From MAG-121220-bin8 sp965655865 (lineage in GTDB: Bacteria; Bacteroidota; Bacteroidia; Flavobacteriales; Flavobacteriaceae), in NCBI GenBank assembly GCA_965655865.1, contig CBFHJJ010000016.1:1-30665 (forward strand): a stretch of 30,665 bases of DNA, written 5' to 3'. Every line of letters begins with the position of its first letter. Within the stretch, counting starts at the first letter, position 1. Position numbers and translations under genes: made by a program. Below, one piece after another: positions 1-8,845 of the stretch. Below the pieces are notes generated by a model. It saw only the letters and a program-made list of their open reading frames with translations. It was not told the origin of the DNA and ran no database searches.

Positions 1-441
1 TTAGCAATTCAATATTACAATGAATCTATTGATTTAGAAACTGACAATTTGAAAAAAGCTAAAACACTTTATAAAATTGCGATTAAGTTTAAGAAATCTG
101 GACAATTTTCAAAATCTAGAACATATGCTAATAAAGCTTTAGGTTTCCAACCTTCTATGGGAAGAGCATATTTGCTTATTGCTAATTTGTATGCTAGTAG
201 TGCAAATAATTGTGGTAAAACTCAGTTCGAAAAAAGATCTATCTATTGGCTTGCTTTAAAAGAAGCAAAAAAAGCAGCTTCTGTCGATGCCTCTGTAAGA
301 AAACTTGCTAAAAAAACAGCTCTAAGTTATGAAGGAAGAGCACCATCTAAAACTGATATTTTTAGTGAAGCAATGAGTGGAAAAACAATTTCTTTTAAAT
401 GTTGGATAGGTAAATCAGTTACCGTACCTTCATTAAACTGA
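1..441 (+). CDS. TPR-repeat protein, C-terminal part (5' end outside window)
   Basis: The reading frame is open from base 1, so this is the last 146 codons of a longer gene. The TTG at 49 is internal and not a real start. The visible part has helical repeats of tetratricopeptide type, with patterns such as AKTLYKIAIKFKKSGQFSKS and ALGFQPSMGRAYLLIANLYA, then a short C-terminal tail ending IGKSVTVPSLN. TPR proteins are binding scaffolds, so no catalytic role can be assigned. The stop TGA shares one base with the lptC start (TGATG), which indicates translational coupling. In flavobacteria a TPR protein commonly precedes lptC; that is family knowledge, and an envelope role is inference. Any signal peptide would lie outside the window. 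Confidence 0.85.
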   Translation, partial: LAIQYYNESIDLETDNLKKAKTLYKIAIKFKKSGQFSKSRTYANKALGFQPSMGRAYLLIANLYASSANNCGKTQFEKRSIYWLALKEAKKAASVDASVRKLAKKTALSYEGRAPSKTDIFSEAMSGKTISFKCWIGKSVTVPSLN

Positions 442-971
442 TGAATTTTTTAAGATTTTTAGTATTTATTCTTCTTTTTTCTTGTGAAGATAATTTTCAA
501 GAAATACAAAACATAAATAGCAAAAACACATTACCCGTAGGTGTTACTGAAAATTTAAAATTAATATATACTGATTCTGCAAAAGTTAAAGCTATTCTTT
601 ACTCTAGCTTAAACAAAGATTTTACGAATAAAATTTTTCCTTATTCAGAATTTCCCAATGGAATTAAAATAACATTTTTTGATAAAGATAATAATGAAAC
701 AAATGTTACTTCTGATTATGCAATAATGTATAATAAAACTAATATTGTTGATATGAAAGGAAATGTAATTATTAATAATTATGATGGTTCTGAACTCAAA
801 ACAAGTCAATTGTTTTGGGATCCTGAACAAGAATGGTTGTTTACTGAGAAAAAATTTACATTTAAAAATATTGATTATGATATAGCAGCTACAAGATTAG
901 ATGCTAATAGATCATTTACTATATTTAACACAGGTAAACTCGATGGTAAAGTACTAGTTGAAGATAATTAA
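441..971 (+). CDS. lptC: LptC-family lipoprotein, LPS export
   Basis: The 176-residue protein begins with a short hydrophobic signal ending in a lipobox (LFSC), so Cys15 is the likely lipidated residue after signal peptidase II cleavage. The rest is beta-rich with the LptC pattern: an early stretch with KVKAILYS, then FPNGIKITFFDKDNNET, and further strands with TSDYAIMYNKTNIVDMKGNV and LKTSQLFWDPEQEWLFTEKK. LptC is the bitopic component of the Lpt bridge that passes lipopolysaccharide from LptB2FG to LptA. In Bacteroidota the annotated LptC is often a lipoprotein, as here. The gene overlaps the upstream TPR gene by one base and is followed by two further membrane genes on the same strand. LptE is encoded elsewhere in this window (22902-23423). 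Confidence 0.85.
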   Translation: MNFLRFLVFILLFSCEDNFQEIQNINSKNTLPVGVTENLKLIYTDSAKVKAILYSSLNKDFTNKIFPYSEFPNGIKITFFDKDNNETNVTSDYAIMYNKTNIVDMKGNVIINNYDGSELKTSQLFWDPEQEWLFTEKKFTFKNIDYDIAATRLDANRSFTIFNTGKLDGKVLVEDN

Positions 972-978
972 TGAATTT

Positions 979-1167
979 ATGAATAATTACAGAAGAATTT
1001 CAGAATATATATATTTAGTCATTTCCTTTATTTCAATTTTTGAATATTTTTTTGGGGACAACTCCTCTCAAAAAAGCAATATTTTTTTAATATTGGCTAT
1101 ATTTTCATTTGGTATGTTTTTATTTCGAAGACACTATAGAATTAAATTTAAAAACAGAAGAAAATAG
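979..1167 (+). CDS. Small two-helix membrane protein between lptC and the CNNM gene
   Basis: The 62-residue frame starts at the ATG at 979, seven bases after the lptC stop. An upstream TTG at 958 overlaps lptC and is less likely. The protein shows two hydrophobic segments, about residues 10-25 (YIYLVISFISIFEYFF) and 35-50 (NIFLILAIFSFGMFLF), followed by a strongly basic tail (RRHYRIKFKNRRK). By the positive-inside rule the tail should be cytoplasmic. I do not recognise a named family. Similar small proteins sit at this place in flavobacterial genomes from memory, which argues that the gene is real. The stop is five bases before the next start, so it is almost certainly cotranscribed with lptC and the CNNM gene. 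Function unknown. Confidence 0.75.
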   Translation: MNNYRRISEYIYLVISFISIFEYFFGDNSSQKSNIFLILAIFSFGMFLFRRHYRIKFKNRRK

Positions 1168-1172
1168 ATTTA

Positions 1173-2438
1173 ATGGATAATCAAATTTTAGTTATTCTTA
1201 TATCTATTATTTTTTCAGGTTTTTTCTCCGGTATGGAGATTGCATTTGTTTCAACTAACAAAATTTTTTTAGAAATAGAAAAAAAACAAAAGGGTTTAGT
1301 TTCTTTTTTTATTAAAAAAATTACTGTAAATCCCTCAAAATTTATTGCAACCATGTTGCTTGGTAACAATATTGCTTTAGTTATTTACGGTATATACTCA
1401 GGCAGGTTAATTATTAATGTTTTTTTTCCTGAACTTATTAATGAAACTTCAATTGATTTTAAATATGTCTTTTATCAAACATTGATTTCTACTCTTATTA
1501 TTTTAATAACTGCTGAATTTTTGCCTAAAGTTTTTTTTCAAATTTATGCTAATAGACTTTTTAAATTATTTTCTTTTCCAGCTTTTATTTTTTATTATTT
1601 ATTCTCACCATTAACTTTTGTGTTTAATAGGATTTCTGATAGTGTTTTAAATAAATATTTTAAAACTAAAAAAGATGAATTAAAAATGGTATTTAGTAAA
1701 GATGAGTTGGGAGATTATATTAATCAAGAGATTGGCAATGATAATGAAAAAGAATTAGATTCAGAAATTCAAATTTTTCAAAAAGCTTTAGAATTTTCGA
1801 AAGTCAGAGCTAGAGAAATTATGATTCCTAGAGCTGAAATAGTTTCGGTTGATCGTTACGTAACTCCTTCAAAATTGAAAGAAATTTTTATTAAAACAGG
1901 TCTTTCTAAAATATTAGTACATCAAGAGAATATTGATAATATCGTTGGTTACATAAGCATTCAACATATGTTCAATGATTTTAAGAAATTTAAATCAGTA
2001 ATAACTTCGATTGAATTTGTGCCTGAATCAATGTTTATTAATGACTTATTAAATCTTTTAACTAAAAAACGAAAGAGTATCGCGGTTGTTATTGATGAAT
2101 ATGGTGGAACATCTGGAATTATAACTGTTGAAGATATAATTGAAGAACTAGTAGGTGAAATTGAGGACGAACATGATTCTCCAAAACATATAGAAAAAAA
2201 ATTAGGTGATAGTCATTTTAGATTATCTGCAAGGATAGAAATTGATTATTTAAATCATAAGTTTAAATTAAATATTCCTGTAAGTGAGCATTATGAAACT
2301 TTGGGTGGATTTATTATTAGTTTAAATGAGAAAATCCCTGAAAATGAAGATAAAATATTTTATAATAACTTAATGTTTAAAATCATTGATGTATCTAGCT
2401 CAAAAATTGAGATTGTAGAATTAATTATTGAAGATTAA
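1173..2438 (+). CDS. CNNM/CorC-type membrane protein (DUF21, CBS pair, CorC_HlyC domain)
   Basis: The 421-residue protein has an N-terminal DUF21 (CNNM) transmembrane region, roughly residues 1-190, starting with FSGFFSGMEIAFVSTNK. A CBS-domain pair follows at about 205-330 (entry motif VRAREIMIPRAE, exit motif VVIDEYGGTSGIITVEDIIE). A C-terminal CorC_HlyC domain occupies about 345-421 (FRLSARIEIDYLNHKF, then ETLGGFIISL). Family members are often annotated as hemolysins but are linked to magnesium or cobalt efflux, with the CBS pair sensing adenine nucleotides. The gliding protein GldE belongs to the same superfamily, but the position between lptC and ppiD fits the general flavobacterial paralogue better, so I give no symbol. 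Length is normal for the family. The substrate ion is not determinable here. Confidence 0.88.
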   Translation: MDNQILVILISIIFSGFFSGMEIAFVSTNKIFLEIEKKQKGLVSFFIKKITVNPSKFIATMLLGNNIALVIYGIYSGRLIINVFFPELINETSIDFKYVFYQTLISTLIILITAEFLPKVFFQIYANRLFKLFSFPAFIFYYLFSPLTFVFNRISDSVLNKYFKTKKDELKMVFSKDELGDYINQEIGNDNEKELDSEIQIFQKALEFSKVRAREIMIPRAEIVSVDRYVTPSKLKEIFIKTGLSKILVHQENIDNIVGYISIQHMFNDFKKFKSVITSIEFVPESMFINDLLNLLTKKRKSIAVVIDEYGGTSGIITVEDIIEELVGEIEDEHDSPKHIEKKLGDSHFRLSARIEIDYLNHKFKLNIPVSEHYETLGGFIISLNEKIPENEDKIFYNNLMFKIIDVSSSKIEIVELIIED

Positions 2439-2505
2439 TTTTAAGAGTTTAACTTTTTTTTATTCCTAAGGATATTGTATTTTCGTTTGCTACAAAAAAA
2501 AAATT

Positions 2506-4632
2506 ATGGCTATTCTTGGACAAATTCGATCTAAATCTATTTTTTTAATTATTGTGATAGGTTTAGCACTATTTGCATTTGTGATTTCTGGTGTTTTTGA
2601 CGGTAAAGGTTATCAAGCTCAACAACCTGTCGGTGTTATTAATGGTGAAGAGGTATTAATTGAAGATTTTAGAGGTCAAGTTGACTTTTTAGAAAGAAAT
2701 TATAATCAAAAGGGAATGGTTGCTGTAAATAATGTTTGGAATCAAAGATTAAGATCTGAAATTTTAAGACAACAATTTGAAATTTCGGGTATTCAATCTG
2801 GAAAAGATCATTTACAAAATATTTTAAAAAACAACCCTACTTTTAATTCAGATCAGCAATTTTTGAATGAAGCAGGAATGTTTGATATAGATAAATTTAA
2901 AACTTTAATTATTGAACTAAAGACAACAAATCCAGAGGCATATGAGCAATGGAAAAGTCAAGAAAAGATTTTTGAATCTCAATCTAATGAACAGATTTAT
3001 TTAAACTTAGTTAATGCTGGTGTTAATTATACTCAAGCAGATGGTAAATTTGAATATGCTTTGCAAAATGACAATGTAGATATTGAATACGTTCAAATTC
3101 CTTATTCGTCTGTTGAAGATTCATTAATCTCTTATTCAAAATCTGACTTAAAAAAATATATTGCTAATAACGAAGATGAATTTAAAGTAAATGCTTCTCG
3201 CGATATTGAGTATGTTATTTTTGAAGAAAAACCTTCTTTAGAAGATGAAAAAGCTATAAGAAATCGTTTAAGTAAATTTTTGAAAGAGTCAAAAGAATTT
3301 AATGAAGTTTCAAAATTAGAAGAGATTACACCTAGCATAACAACTGCAAAAAACATTAAAGAGTTTATAAATGAATATTCCGAGACTAGTTTTGATTCTA
3401 TTTATTTACCAAAAGGCTCTCTTCCAGCTGATCATGCAAACTTACTCTTTAATCTAAATAATGATCAAACGTATGGACCCTACCTAGATGGAGAGTATTT
3501 TAAAGTTTCTAGAATGTTGGATAAAAAAATAGGAGGATCTGTAAGATCTAGTCATATTCTTGTGGCATATAAAGGATCTAAAAACGCCAATCCTAATGTT
3601 TCAAGATCTAAAAATGAAGCTAGAAAGGAAGCTAATAATATTTTAAGAAAAATTAGAAAATCTCCAAAAAGTTTTACTGAACTAGCTTTTGAATTTTCTG
3701 ATGGACCATCAAAGTCTAGGGGTGGAGATTTAGGATTTGTTCAAGATGGTAATATGGTAAAACCTTTCAACGATTTTATTTTTTCAAAAAGAGTTGGTTC
3801 TACTGGTGTTGTGGAAACTGATTTTGGTTTTCATGTTATAAAAGTAGTAGCTAAAGATGATCTAGTTTTACTTGCTTCAATTACTGAAAAAAATGTTCCC
3901 TCTGATGCGACAAGCGACAAAGTTTTTAATTCAGCAACAAAATTAGAAATGAGCTTATCAAAAGATGGAGATTTAAACGCTTTATCTAGCAAAGAAAATT
4001 ATACTGTTAAAACAGTAAATGGAATTCAAATATTAGATAATGATTTCCCGGGATTAAAAGACCAAAGAAGAATTGTTCAATGGTTGTTTACAGAATCAAC
4101 TAATGTGTCAGATTTTAAAAGGTTTGATTTGCCAAAAGGTGGTTATTTAATAGCACAAGTCACAAAAATGGTTGATGAAGGCCTTTCTAATGTTCAGGAT
4201 GTGTCTTATAAAGTACTTCCTATGGTTTTAAAATCTAAAAAAGCTGATATCATAATCAGTAAAAATGACAATTCTCTTAGTATTGAGGAAATTGCTGAGA
4301 TTAACGGAATTGAAGTTAAAAAGGCACTAGCATTAAATCAAAAAAATGCTACTATTACTGGTTCAGGTTTAGAACCTTTAGTTATAGGAGCTTCTTTTGG
4401 TACAAACTTAAATGAAACCTCAGATTTTATTATTGGAGAAAATGGGATTTATAAATTAAAAGTTATTAAAAGAAAAGACTCTAACACAAATACTGATCCA
4501 ATTGATTCAAATTTCATTATTTCTTATAAAAATCAGTTATTAAATTTAAATAGGACTTCATCTTTTGCAAGAGTTTACGAATCTCTAAAAGAAAATGCAG
4601 AGGTCATAGATAATAGATCAGTTTATTATTAA
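2506..4632 (+). CDS. PpiD-like membrane-anchored peptidyl-prolyl cis-trans isomerase (SurA_N + rotamase)
   Basis: The 708-residue protein has a single N-terminal membrane anchor (residues about 12-30, FLIIVIGLALFAFVISGVF), then a SurA_N-type chaperone region that opens with PVGVINGEEVLIEDFRGQV. One parvulin-type rotamase domain lies at about 344-449 (SVRSSHILVAYKG, FSDGPSKSRGGDLGFVQDG, ETDFGFHVIKV). A second chaperone-like half completes it. PpiD-type proteins assist folding of outer-membrane and secreted proteins as they leave the Sec channel; this is family knowledge. The length fits the Bacteroidota version. The start is an ATG 67 bases after the CNNM gene, with an A-run just upstream. The last four bases overlap the stop of the convergent DUF456 gene. 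Confidence 0.88.
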   Translation: MAILGQIRSKSIFLIIVIGLALFAFVISGVFDGKGYQAQQPVGVINGEEVLIEDFRGQVDFLERNYNQKGMVAVNNVWNQRLRSEILRQQFEISGIQSGKDHLQNILKNNPTFNSDQQFLNEAGMFDIDKFKTLIIELKTTNPEAYEQWKSQEKIFESQSNEQIYLNLVNAGVNYTQADGKFEYALQNDNVDIEYVQIPYSSVEDSLISYSKSDLKKYIANNEDEFKVNASRDIEYVIFEEKPSLEDEKAIRNRLSKFLKESKEFNEVSKLEEITPSITTAKNIKEFINEYSETSFDSIYLPKGSLPADHANLLFNLNNDQTYGPYLDGEYFKVSRMLDKKIGGSVRSSHILVAYKGSKNANPNVSRSKNEARKEANNILRKIRKSPKSFTELAFEFSDGPSKSRGGDLGFVQDGNMVKPFNDFIFSKRVGSTGVVETDFGFHVIKVVAKDDLVLLASITEKNVPSDATSDKVFNSATKLEMSLSKDGDLNALSSKENYTVKTVNGIQILDNDFPGLKDQRRIVQWLFTESTNVSDFKRFDLPKGGYLIAQVTKMVDEGLSNVQDVSYKVLPMVLKSKKADIIISKNDNSLSIEEIAEINGIEVKKALALNQKNATITGSGLEPLVIGASFGTNLNETSDFIIGENGIYKLKVIKRKDSNTNTDPIDSNFIISYKNQLLNLNRTSSFARVYESLKENAEVIDNRSVYY

Positions 4633-5120
4633 GTTAAGATTATCGAATATACTTTATAAAAGTATATACCCAAAAAAACAGTTGAAATAATAAATTTTAA
4701 AGCTGTTCCTATAGCCAATCCAATAAATGTTCCTAATGCAGGTTTTAAAGCCATTCTAAAGTTAGTTTTATCTATTAGTTCACCACTTAATGCGCCTAGA
4801 AATGCTCCAAGAATTAATCCGAACGGCCCACCGGTAAAAAGACCTATAATTAATCCAATTGTAGCTCCTATTAATCCGTTTTTAGAACCTCCAAGTTTTT
4901 TTAATCCAATTATTGGAATAAAAACATCTAATAAAAAAACAATAAAAGCTATTAGAAAAGTAGTTATTAATAACCTATTACTAAAAGGTATATATGACGT
5001 AAAATGAATTATTAGAATACCTAGCCAGCTTGATAATGGACCAGGAATTACAGGTGAAAAGCTTCCTATTAGTCCAGTTAAGCATAGAATTAAGCCCAAT
5101 ATTAAAAGAAAAATATCCAT
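4629..5120 (-). CDS. DUF456 family integral membrane protein
   Basis: The 163-residue protein is almost entirely hydrophobic. It begins MDIFLLILGLILCLTGLIGS, then has the DUF456 signature PVIPGPLSSWLGILIIHFTS and glycine-rich helices (GLIGATIGLIIGLFTGGPFG, LILGAFLGALSGELI) that look like glycine-zipper packing. Around four or five membrane segments are expected. The family has no established biochemical function. The gene is monocistronic on the minus strand and converges with ppiD, sharing four bases at the stops. It is divergent from the lipoprotein gene at 5183, with a 62-base AT-rich gap in which I could not identify a clear promoter. Confidence 0.85.
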   Translation of the reverse strand: MDIFLLILGLILCLTGLIGSFSPVIPGPLSSWLGILIIHFTSYIPFSNRLLITTFLIAFIVFLLDVFIPIIGLKKLGGSKNGLIGATIGLIIGLFTGGPFGLILGAFLGALSGELIDKTNFRMALKPALGTFIGLAIGTALKFIISTVFLGIYFYKVYSIILT

Positions 5121-5182
5121 AAATTTTTTAAATAGATTATTTATTTAAAATTATACTTAATTTTAGAATAAATAAATTAAAC

Positions 5183-5644
5183 GTGAAATTAAAGCAAGTT
5201 TTATTTTTATTGTTTTTAATTGTGGGTTGTAATTATAATCCTAATAATTCAACTTACAAAGCTCCTGAGGTCAAGTGGACAACAAAAGATGAACATCCTT
5301 CAATTGAAAATTGTGATGAATATGAAAATGAAATTGATAGAATAAACTGTTTTAATTCTAAACTTATTAACTTGATTTATTCGAATATTAATTTAGGAGA
5401 TATTTTAGTTTCAAAAAAACTTAACGATACTGTATTTCTTTCTTTGTTAGTTGACGAGCAAGGTAAACTTTCGTTATTAAGTATTCACAACAAAAAAAAT
5501 ATTATAAATGAAATACCTAATATAGAACTAATAATTAAAAATTCATTAAATAATATTCCTTCTTTATACCCAGCTACCAAAACTAATTTTGGCATTCCTG
5601 TAAGCGCTAAATTTCAGTTACCTTTAATATTAAAATCAAATTAA
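5183..5644 (+). CDS. Small lipoprotein with a TonB-C-like domain
   Basis: The 153-residue protein starts with GTG and has a lipoprotein signal ending IVGC (Cys16). Residues about 41-70 have two cysteines (Cys44, Cys56) in the arrangement IENCDEYENEIDRINCFNSK. That resembles the segment in front of the C-terminal domain in many Bacteroidota TonB-family proteins. Residues 80-150 fit a short TonB_C-like fold: TVFLSLLVDEQGKLSLLSI, then PATKTNFGIPVSAKFQLPLI. There is no N-terminal transmembrane TonB anchor and no proline-rich linker, so a true energy transducer role is unlikely. A periplasmic lipoprotein of unknown job is the safer reading. It lies six bases ahead of ruvC and is probably cotranscribed. 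Confidence 0.7.
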   Translation: MKLKQVLFLLFLIVGCNYNPNNSTYKAPEVKWTTKDEHPSIENCDEYENEIDRINCFNSKLINLIYSNINLGDILVSKKLNDTVFLSLLVDEQGKLSLLSIHNKKNIINEIPNIELIIKNSLNNIPSLYPATKTNFGIPVSAKFQLPLILKSN

Positions 5645-5650
5645 AACAAG

Positions 5651-6214
5651 TTGAAAGTTCAAAGGGAAAAAATAATTTTAGGCATTGATCCAGGTACAAC
5701 AATTATGGGTTTTGGATTAATTAAAATAGTTGGCAATAAAATGAGTTTTCTTTTATTGAACGAACTTGTTTTAAATAAACTAGATGATCATTATTTAAGA
5801 CTAAAACATATTTTTGAAAGAACCTTAGATTTGATAGAAAAGTATCATCCAGATGAAATTGCAATTGAAGCTCCTTTTTTTGGTAAAAATGTTCAATCTA
5901 TGCTTAAGTTAGGAAGAGCACAGGGTGTTGCCATGGCTGCAGGCCTTTCTAAAGAAATTCCTATAACTGAGTATTCACCTAAAAAAATAAAGATGTCTAT
6001 TACTGGTAGTGGAAATGCTTCTAAAGAACAGGTTGCTAAAATGCTTCAAAGTTTGCTCGAAATCAAAAAATTGCCAAAAAATTTAGATTCAACCGATGGT
6101 TTAGCTGCGGCAGTATGTCACTTTTATAATCAAAATAATAAATTAAGTTCTGAAAAAAATTATTCAGGCTGGAGTGCATTTGTAAAGCAAAACGAAAAAA
6201 GAATTAAGAAATAA
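5651..6214 (+). CDS. ruvC: Crossover junction endodeoxyribonuclease RuvC
   Basis: RuvC is the resolvase that cuts Holliday junctions delivered by RuvAB. All four acidic active-site residues of the family are visible: Asp13 in LGIDPGTTIMGFG, Glu73 in IAIEAPFFGKN, and Asp146 and Asp149 in LDSTDGLAAAVCHFY. The protein has 187 residues, normal for the family plus a short lysine-rich tail. The best start is TTG at 5651, six bases after the lipoprotein stop. No ATG precedes the conserved core closely enough. It is followed 41 bases later by hemW on the same strand, an arrangement common in flavobacteria. No ruvA or ruvB is present in the window. Confidence 0.95.
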   Translation: MKVQREKIILGIDPGTTIMGFGLIKIVGNKMSFLLLNELVLNKLDDHYLRLKHIFERTLDLIEKYHPDEIAIEAPFFGKNVQSMLKLGRAQGVAMAAGLSKEIPITEYSPKKIKMSITGSGNASKEQVAKMLQSLLEIKKLPKNLDSTDGLAAAVCHFYNQNNKLSSEKNYSGWSAFVKQNEKRIKK

Positions 6215-6255
6215 TGATTTTATACAAGCTTTTCTTTAATCTTAAATAATTTTTT

Positions 6256-7383
6256 GTGTCAGGAATATATATTCATATACCTTATTGTAAACAAGCTTGT
6301 CATTATTGCAACTATCATTTTTCAACTTCCTTAAAGAACAAGGAAAATGTAATTAGTGCAATGTTAAAAGAAATTGAAATTAAATCTGTTGGTAATGATG
6401 ATTTGATTCAAACTATTTATTTTGGAGGAGGAACGCCATCTTTTTTTGAAACCAAAGAAATTAACAAAATAATTAATTCGATTTTTTCAAAATTTAAAAT
6501 ATCTGAAAACCCAGAGTTAACTTTAGAGGCTAATCCTGATGATTTATCTAAAGCTAAACTTATAGAACTTTCTAAGAGTCAAATAAATAGATTAAGTATA
6601 GGTGTTCAATCATTTAATGATGATGAACTAAAACTTATGAATAGATCACATAACTCCGACGATGCCAAATATTGCATTGATAATGCATTAAAGTATTATG
6701 ACAATATTTCTATTGATTTAATTTTTGGTATGCCTAATAGTAATTTAAAAACGTGGGAATCAAATTTAAATTATGTTACTAGTTGGAATCTTAACCACAT
6801 GTCTGCATACGCCCTAACAGTTGAATCCAAAACTGCTTTGGAATCATTCGTTAAAAAAAATATTGTTAAACCATTAAATGAAGACTTGGTGTTCGAGCAA
6901 CACGAATTCATGTGTAATAAAATGTCAAATCATGAATATGTAAATTATGAATTGTCAAGCTTTGCAAAAAAAGGATATTTTTCAAGAAATAATTCTGCTT
7001 ATTGGCTACGAAAAAAATATATTGGAATAGGACCTTCAGCTCATAGTTTTGATGGGATATACAGAAGCTGGAATGTGTCAAATAACTCATTATATATTAA
7101 AGACATAAGTGAAAACAAAATGTTTTCTGGAAGAGAAGAACTTTCAATTATTGACAAGTATAATGAATATATTATGACCGGCTTAAGAACCAAATGGGGA
7201 ATATCACTAAAATACTTGGAAAATAACTTTGGTCCTTATTACAAAAATGATTTTCAAACTAAAATTATAAAATATTTAAACTCATCTCTTGTTTTGATTA
7301 AGGATGATATTTATACAACATCAATTAAAGGAAAATTTCTTGCAGATGGAATTGCATCTGAATTATTTCTAATTAATCGTTAG
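6256..7383 (+). CDS. hemW: Radical SAM heme chaperone HemW (formerly called oxygen-independent coproporphyrinogen oxidase-like)
   Basis: The 375-residue protein has the radical SAM cluster motif near the N terminus, Cys11-x3-Cys15-x2-Cys18 (IPYCKQACHYCNYHF). The SAM-contact motif IYFGGGTPSFF follows, then LTLEANPDDL, RLSIGVQSFND and the helix SIDLIFGMPN. The C terminus carries a HemN_C-like winged region (YIMTGLRTKWGIS). HemW binds heme and a 4Fe-4S cluster and is thought to insert heme into respiratory enzymes; true HemN has a different cysteine pattern (C-x3-C-x2-C-x-C), which is absent here. The start is GTG at 6256, directly before SGIYIHIPYC. The 3' end overlaps the convergent peptidase gene by 11 bases. 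Confidence 0.92.
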   Translation: MSGIYIHIPYCKQACHYCNYHFSTSLKNKENVISAMLKEIEIKSVGNDDLIQTIYFGGGTPSFFETKEINKIINSIFSKFKISENPELTLEANPDDLSKAKLIELSKSQINRLSIGVQSFNDDELKLMNRSHNSDDAKYCIDNALKYYDNISIDLIFGMPNSNLKTWESNLNYVTSWNLNHMSAYALTVESKTALESFVKKNIVKPLNEDLVFEQHEFMCNKMSNHEYVNYELSSFAKKGYFSRNNSAYWLRKKYIGIGPSAHSFDGIYRSWNVSNNSLYIKDISENKMFSGREELSIIDKYNEYIMTGLRTKWGISLKYLENNFGPYYKNDFQTKIIKYLNSSLVLIKDDIYTTSIKGKFLADGIASELFLINR

Positions 7384-8764
7384 ATAATTTTGTAAAATAA
7401 TAATAGAATTTTGAGATAGTCTCAATTCCATGTAAAAAATTTGAAACTCCGTAATGTTCATTTGGTGAATGAATTGCATCACTATCTAACCCAAACCCCA
7501 TTAAAATAGTTTTACTATTTAATTCTTGTTCAAAAAGTGCTATAATTGGAATACTCCCTCCGTCTCTAGTAGCAATTGGCTTTTTGTTAAAGACATCTTC
7601 ATAAGCTTTACTAGCAGCTTCAAAACCAATCGTATCTGTTGGTGCAACATAAGGTTGTCCACCATGATGCTCTGTTACTTTTACACTAACTGTATCAGGG
7701 GAAATATTTAAAATATGTTTTGTAAATAAATCATTAATTCTTTTCCAGTTTTGTCCAGGGACTAATCTCATGGAAATTTTGGCATAAGCTTTACTTGGTA
7801 AAACAGTTTTAGCACCTTCTTCTGTGTAACCTCCCCATATTCCATTAACATCTAAAGCTGGTCTGATTGATTGTCTTTCAATTGTAGAATAGCCTAACTC
7901 TCCGTGCTCTTTTTTAAGACCAATAGATTCTTTAAATTCATCAATATTGAAAGGAGCTGAATTCATTTTTTTTCTGTCATTTTCAGAAACTTTAATCACA
8001 TTATCATAAAAACCAGGAATAGTAATTTTATTATTTGAATCGTGCAACTCATTAATAATTTTAGATAATACATTTATTGGATTAGCTACAGTTCCGCCGT
8101 AATGACCAGAATGTAGATCTCTGTTAGGGCCAGTTAACTCAACCTCCATATAAGACAACCCTCTTAATCCGGTTGTTATAGAAGGAATTGTTTTACTAAT
8201 CATTCCCGTGTCTGAAACTAATATAATATCGTTAGATAATTTTTTTTTGTTTTGTTTTACAAATAATTCAAGATTATCACTTCCTACTTCTTCCTCACCT
8301 TCAATCATAAACTTAACATTACAAGGTAAGTCACCATTTTCAATCATTACCTCTAAAGCTTTTAAGTGCATAAACATTTGACCTTTGTCATCACATGCTC
8401 CTCTAGCAAAAATTGCACCCTCAGGATGTATTTCTGTTTTCTTGATATAAGGATTGAAAGGATCCTGATCCCAAAGATCTATTGGGTCTACGGGCTGAAC
8501 ATCATAGTGGCCATAAACTAAAATGGTTGGAAGCTCAGTATTGATAATTTTTTCTCCGTAAACAATAGGGTGTCCATCAGTTTCACAAATTTCACAATTA
8601 TCTAAACTTAGTTTTACAAAATGTTTTTTTATTAATTCTGCAGCTAATCTTACATCTGAATCATGTTCAGATTTTGCACTTACAGATGGAATTCTTAATA
8701 ATTCAAATAATTCGTTTATAAAACGATTTTTATTTTTTTCGATATAATTTTTGAAATTCTTCAC
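7373..8764 (-). CDS. M20-family metallo-dipeptidase
   Basis: The 463-residue zinc peptidase of the M20 family resembles carnosinase-like dipeptidases. Visible metal and catalytic residues are His86 and Asp88 in VYGHYDVQPVDP, Asp125 in RGACDDKGQM, the base/ligand pair Glu158-Glu159 in IEGEEEVGSDN, an Asp in LVSDTGM, and the C-terminal His in DAIHSPNEHYG. A dimerisation (lid) domain is inserted mid-protein (around GPNRDLHSGHYGG). Such enzymes hydrolyse dipeptides in the cytoplasm; there is no signal peptide. The start is GTG at 8764 and the gene stands alone on the minus strand. It converges with hemW, overlapping it by 11 bases. Exact substrate specificity cannot be read from the sequence. Confidence 0.92.
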   Translation of the reverse strand: MKNFKNYIEKNKNRFINELFELLRIPSVSAKSEHDSDVRLAAELIKKHFVKLSLDNCEICETDGHPIVYGEKIINTELPTILVYGHYDVQPVDPIDLWDQDPFNPYIKKTEIHPEGAIFARGACDDKGQMFMHLKALEVMIENGDLPCNVKFMIEGEEEVGSDNLELFVKQNKKKLSNDIILVSDTGMISKTIPSITTGLRGLSYMEVELTGPNRDLHSGHYGGTVANPINVLSKIINELHDSNNKITIPGFYDNVIKVSENDRKKMNSAPFNIDEFKESIGLKKEHGELGYSTIERQSIRPALDVNGIWGGYTEEGAKTVLPSKAYAKISMRLVPGQNWKRINDLFTKHILNISPDTVSVKVTEHHGGQPYVAPTDTIGFEAASKAYEDVFNKKPIATRDGGSIPIIALFEQELNSKTILMGFGLDSDAIHSPNEHYGVSNFLHGIETISKFYYYFTKLSND

Positions 8765-8845
8765 TTTTAATATTTTGTGTAAATGTAATTAAAACTAGTT
8801 TTTTAACATAGTAAATTTCATAGTGATATTTTATACAATCTTGCT

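Noticed and set aside
2482..2489. TTCGTTTG upstream of ppiD as a -7 promoter element
   Set aside because: The second base of the consensus is wrong and there is no -33 TTG; ppiD may simply be expressed from the lptC operon.
4647..4667. A perfect 9-bp inverted repeat (ATATACTTT/AAAGTATAT) near the ppiD/DUF456 junction as a bidirectional terminator
   Set aside because: It is almost all A/T, lies inside the DUF456 coding region, and has no T-run after the stem on either strand.
8780..8787. TACATTTA on the minus strand as the promoter of the M20 peptidase gene
   Set aside because: The last, usually conserved G is missing, there is no TTG at -33, and the motif is common by chance in such AT-rich DNA.
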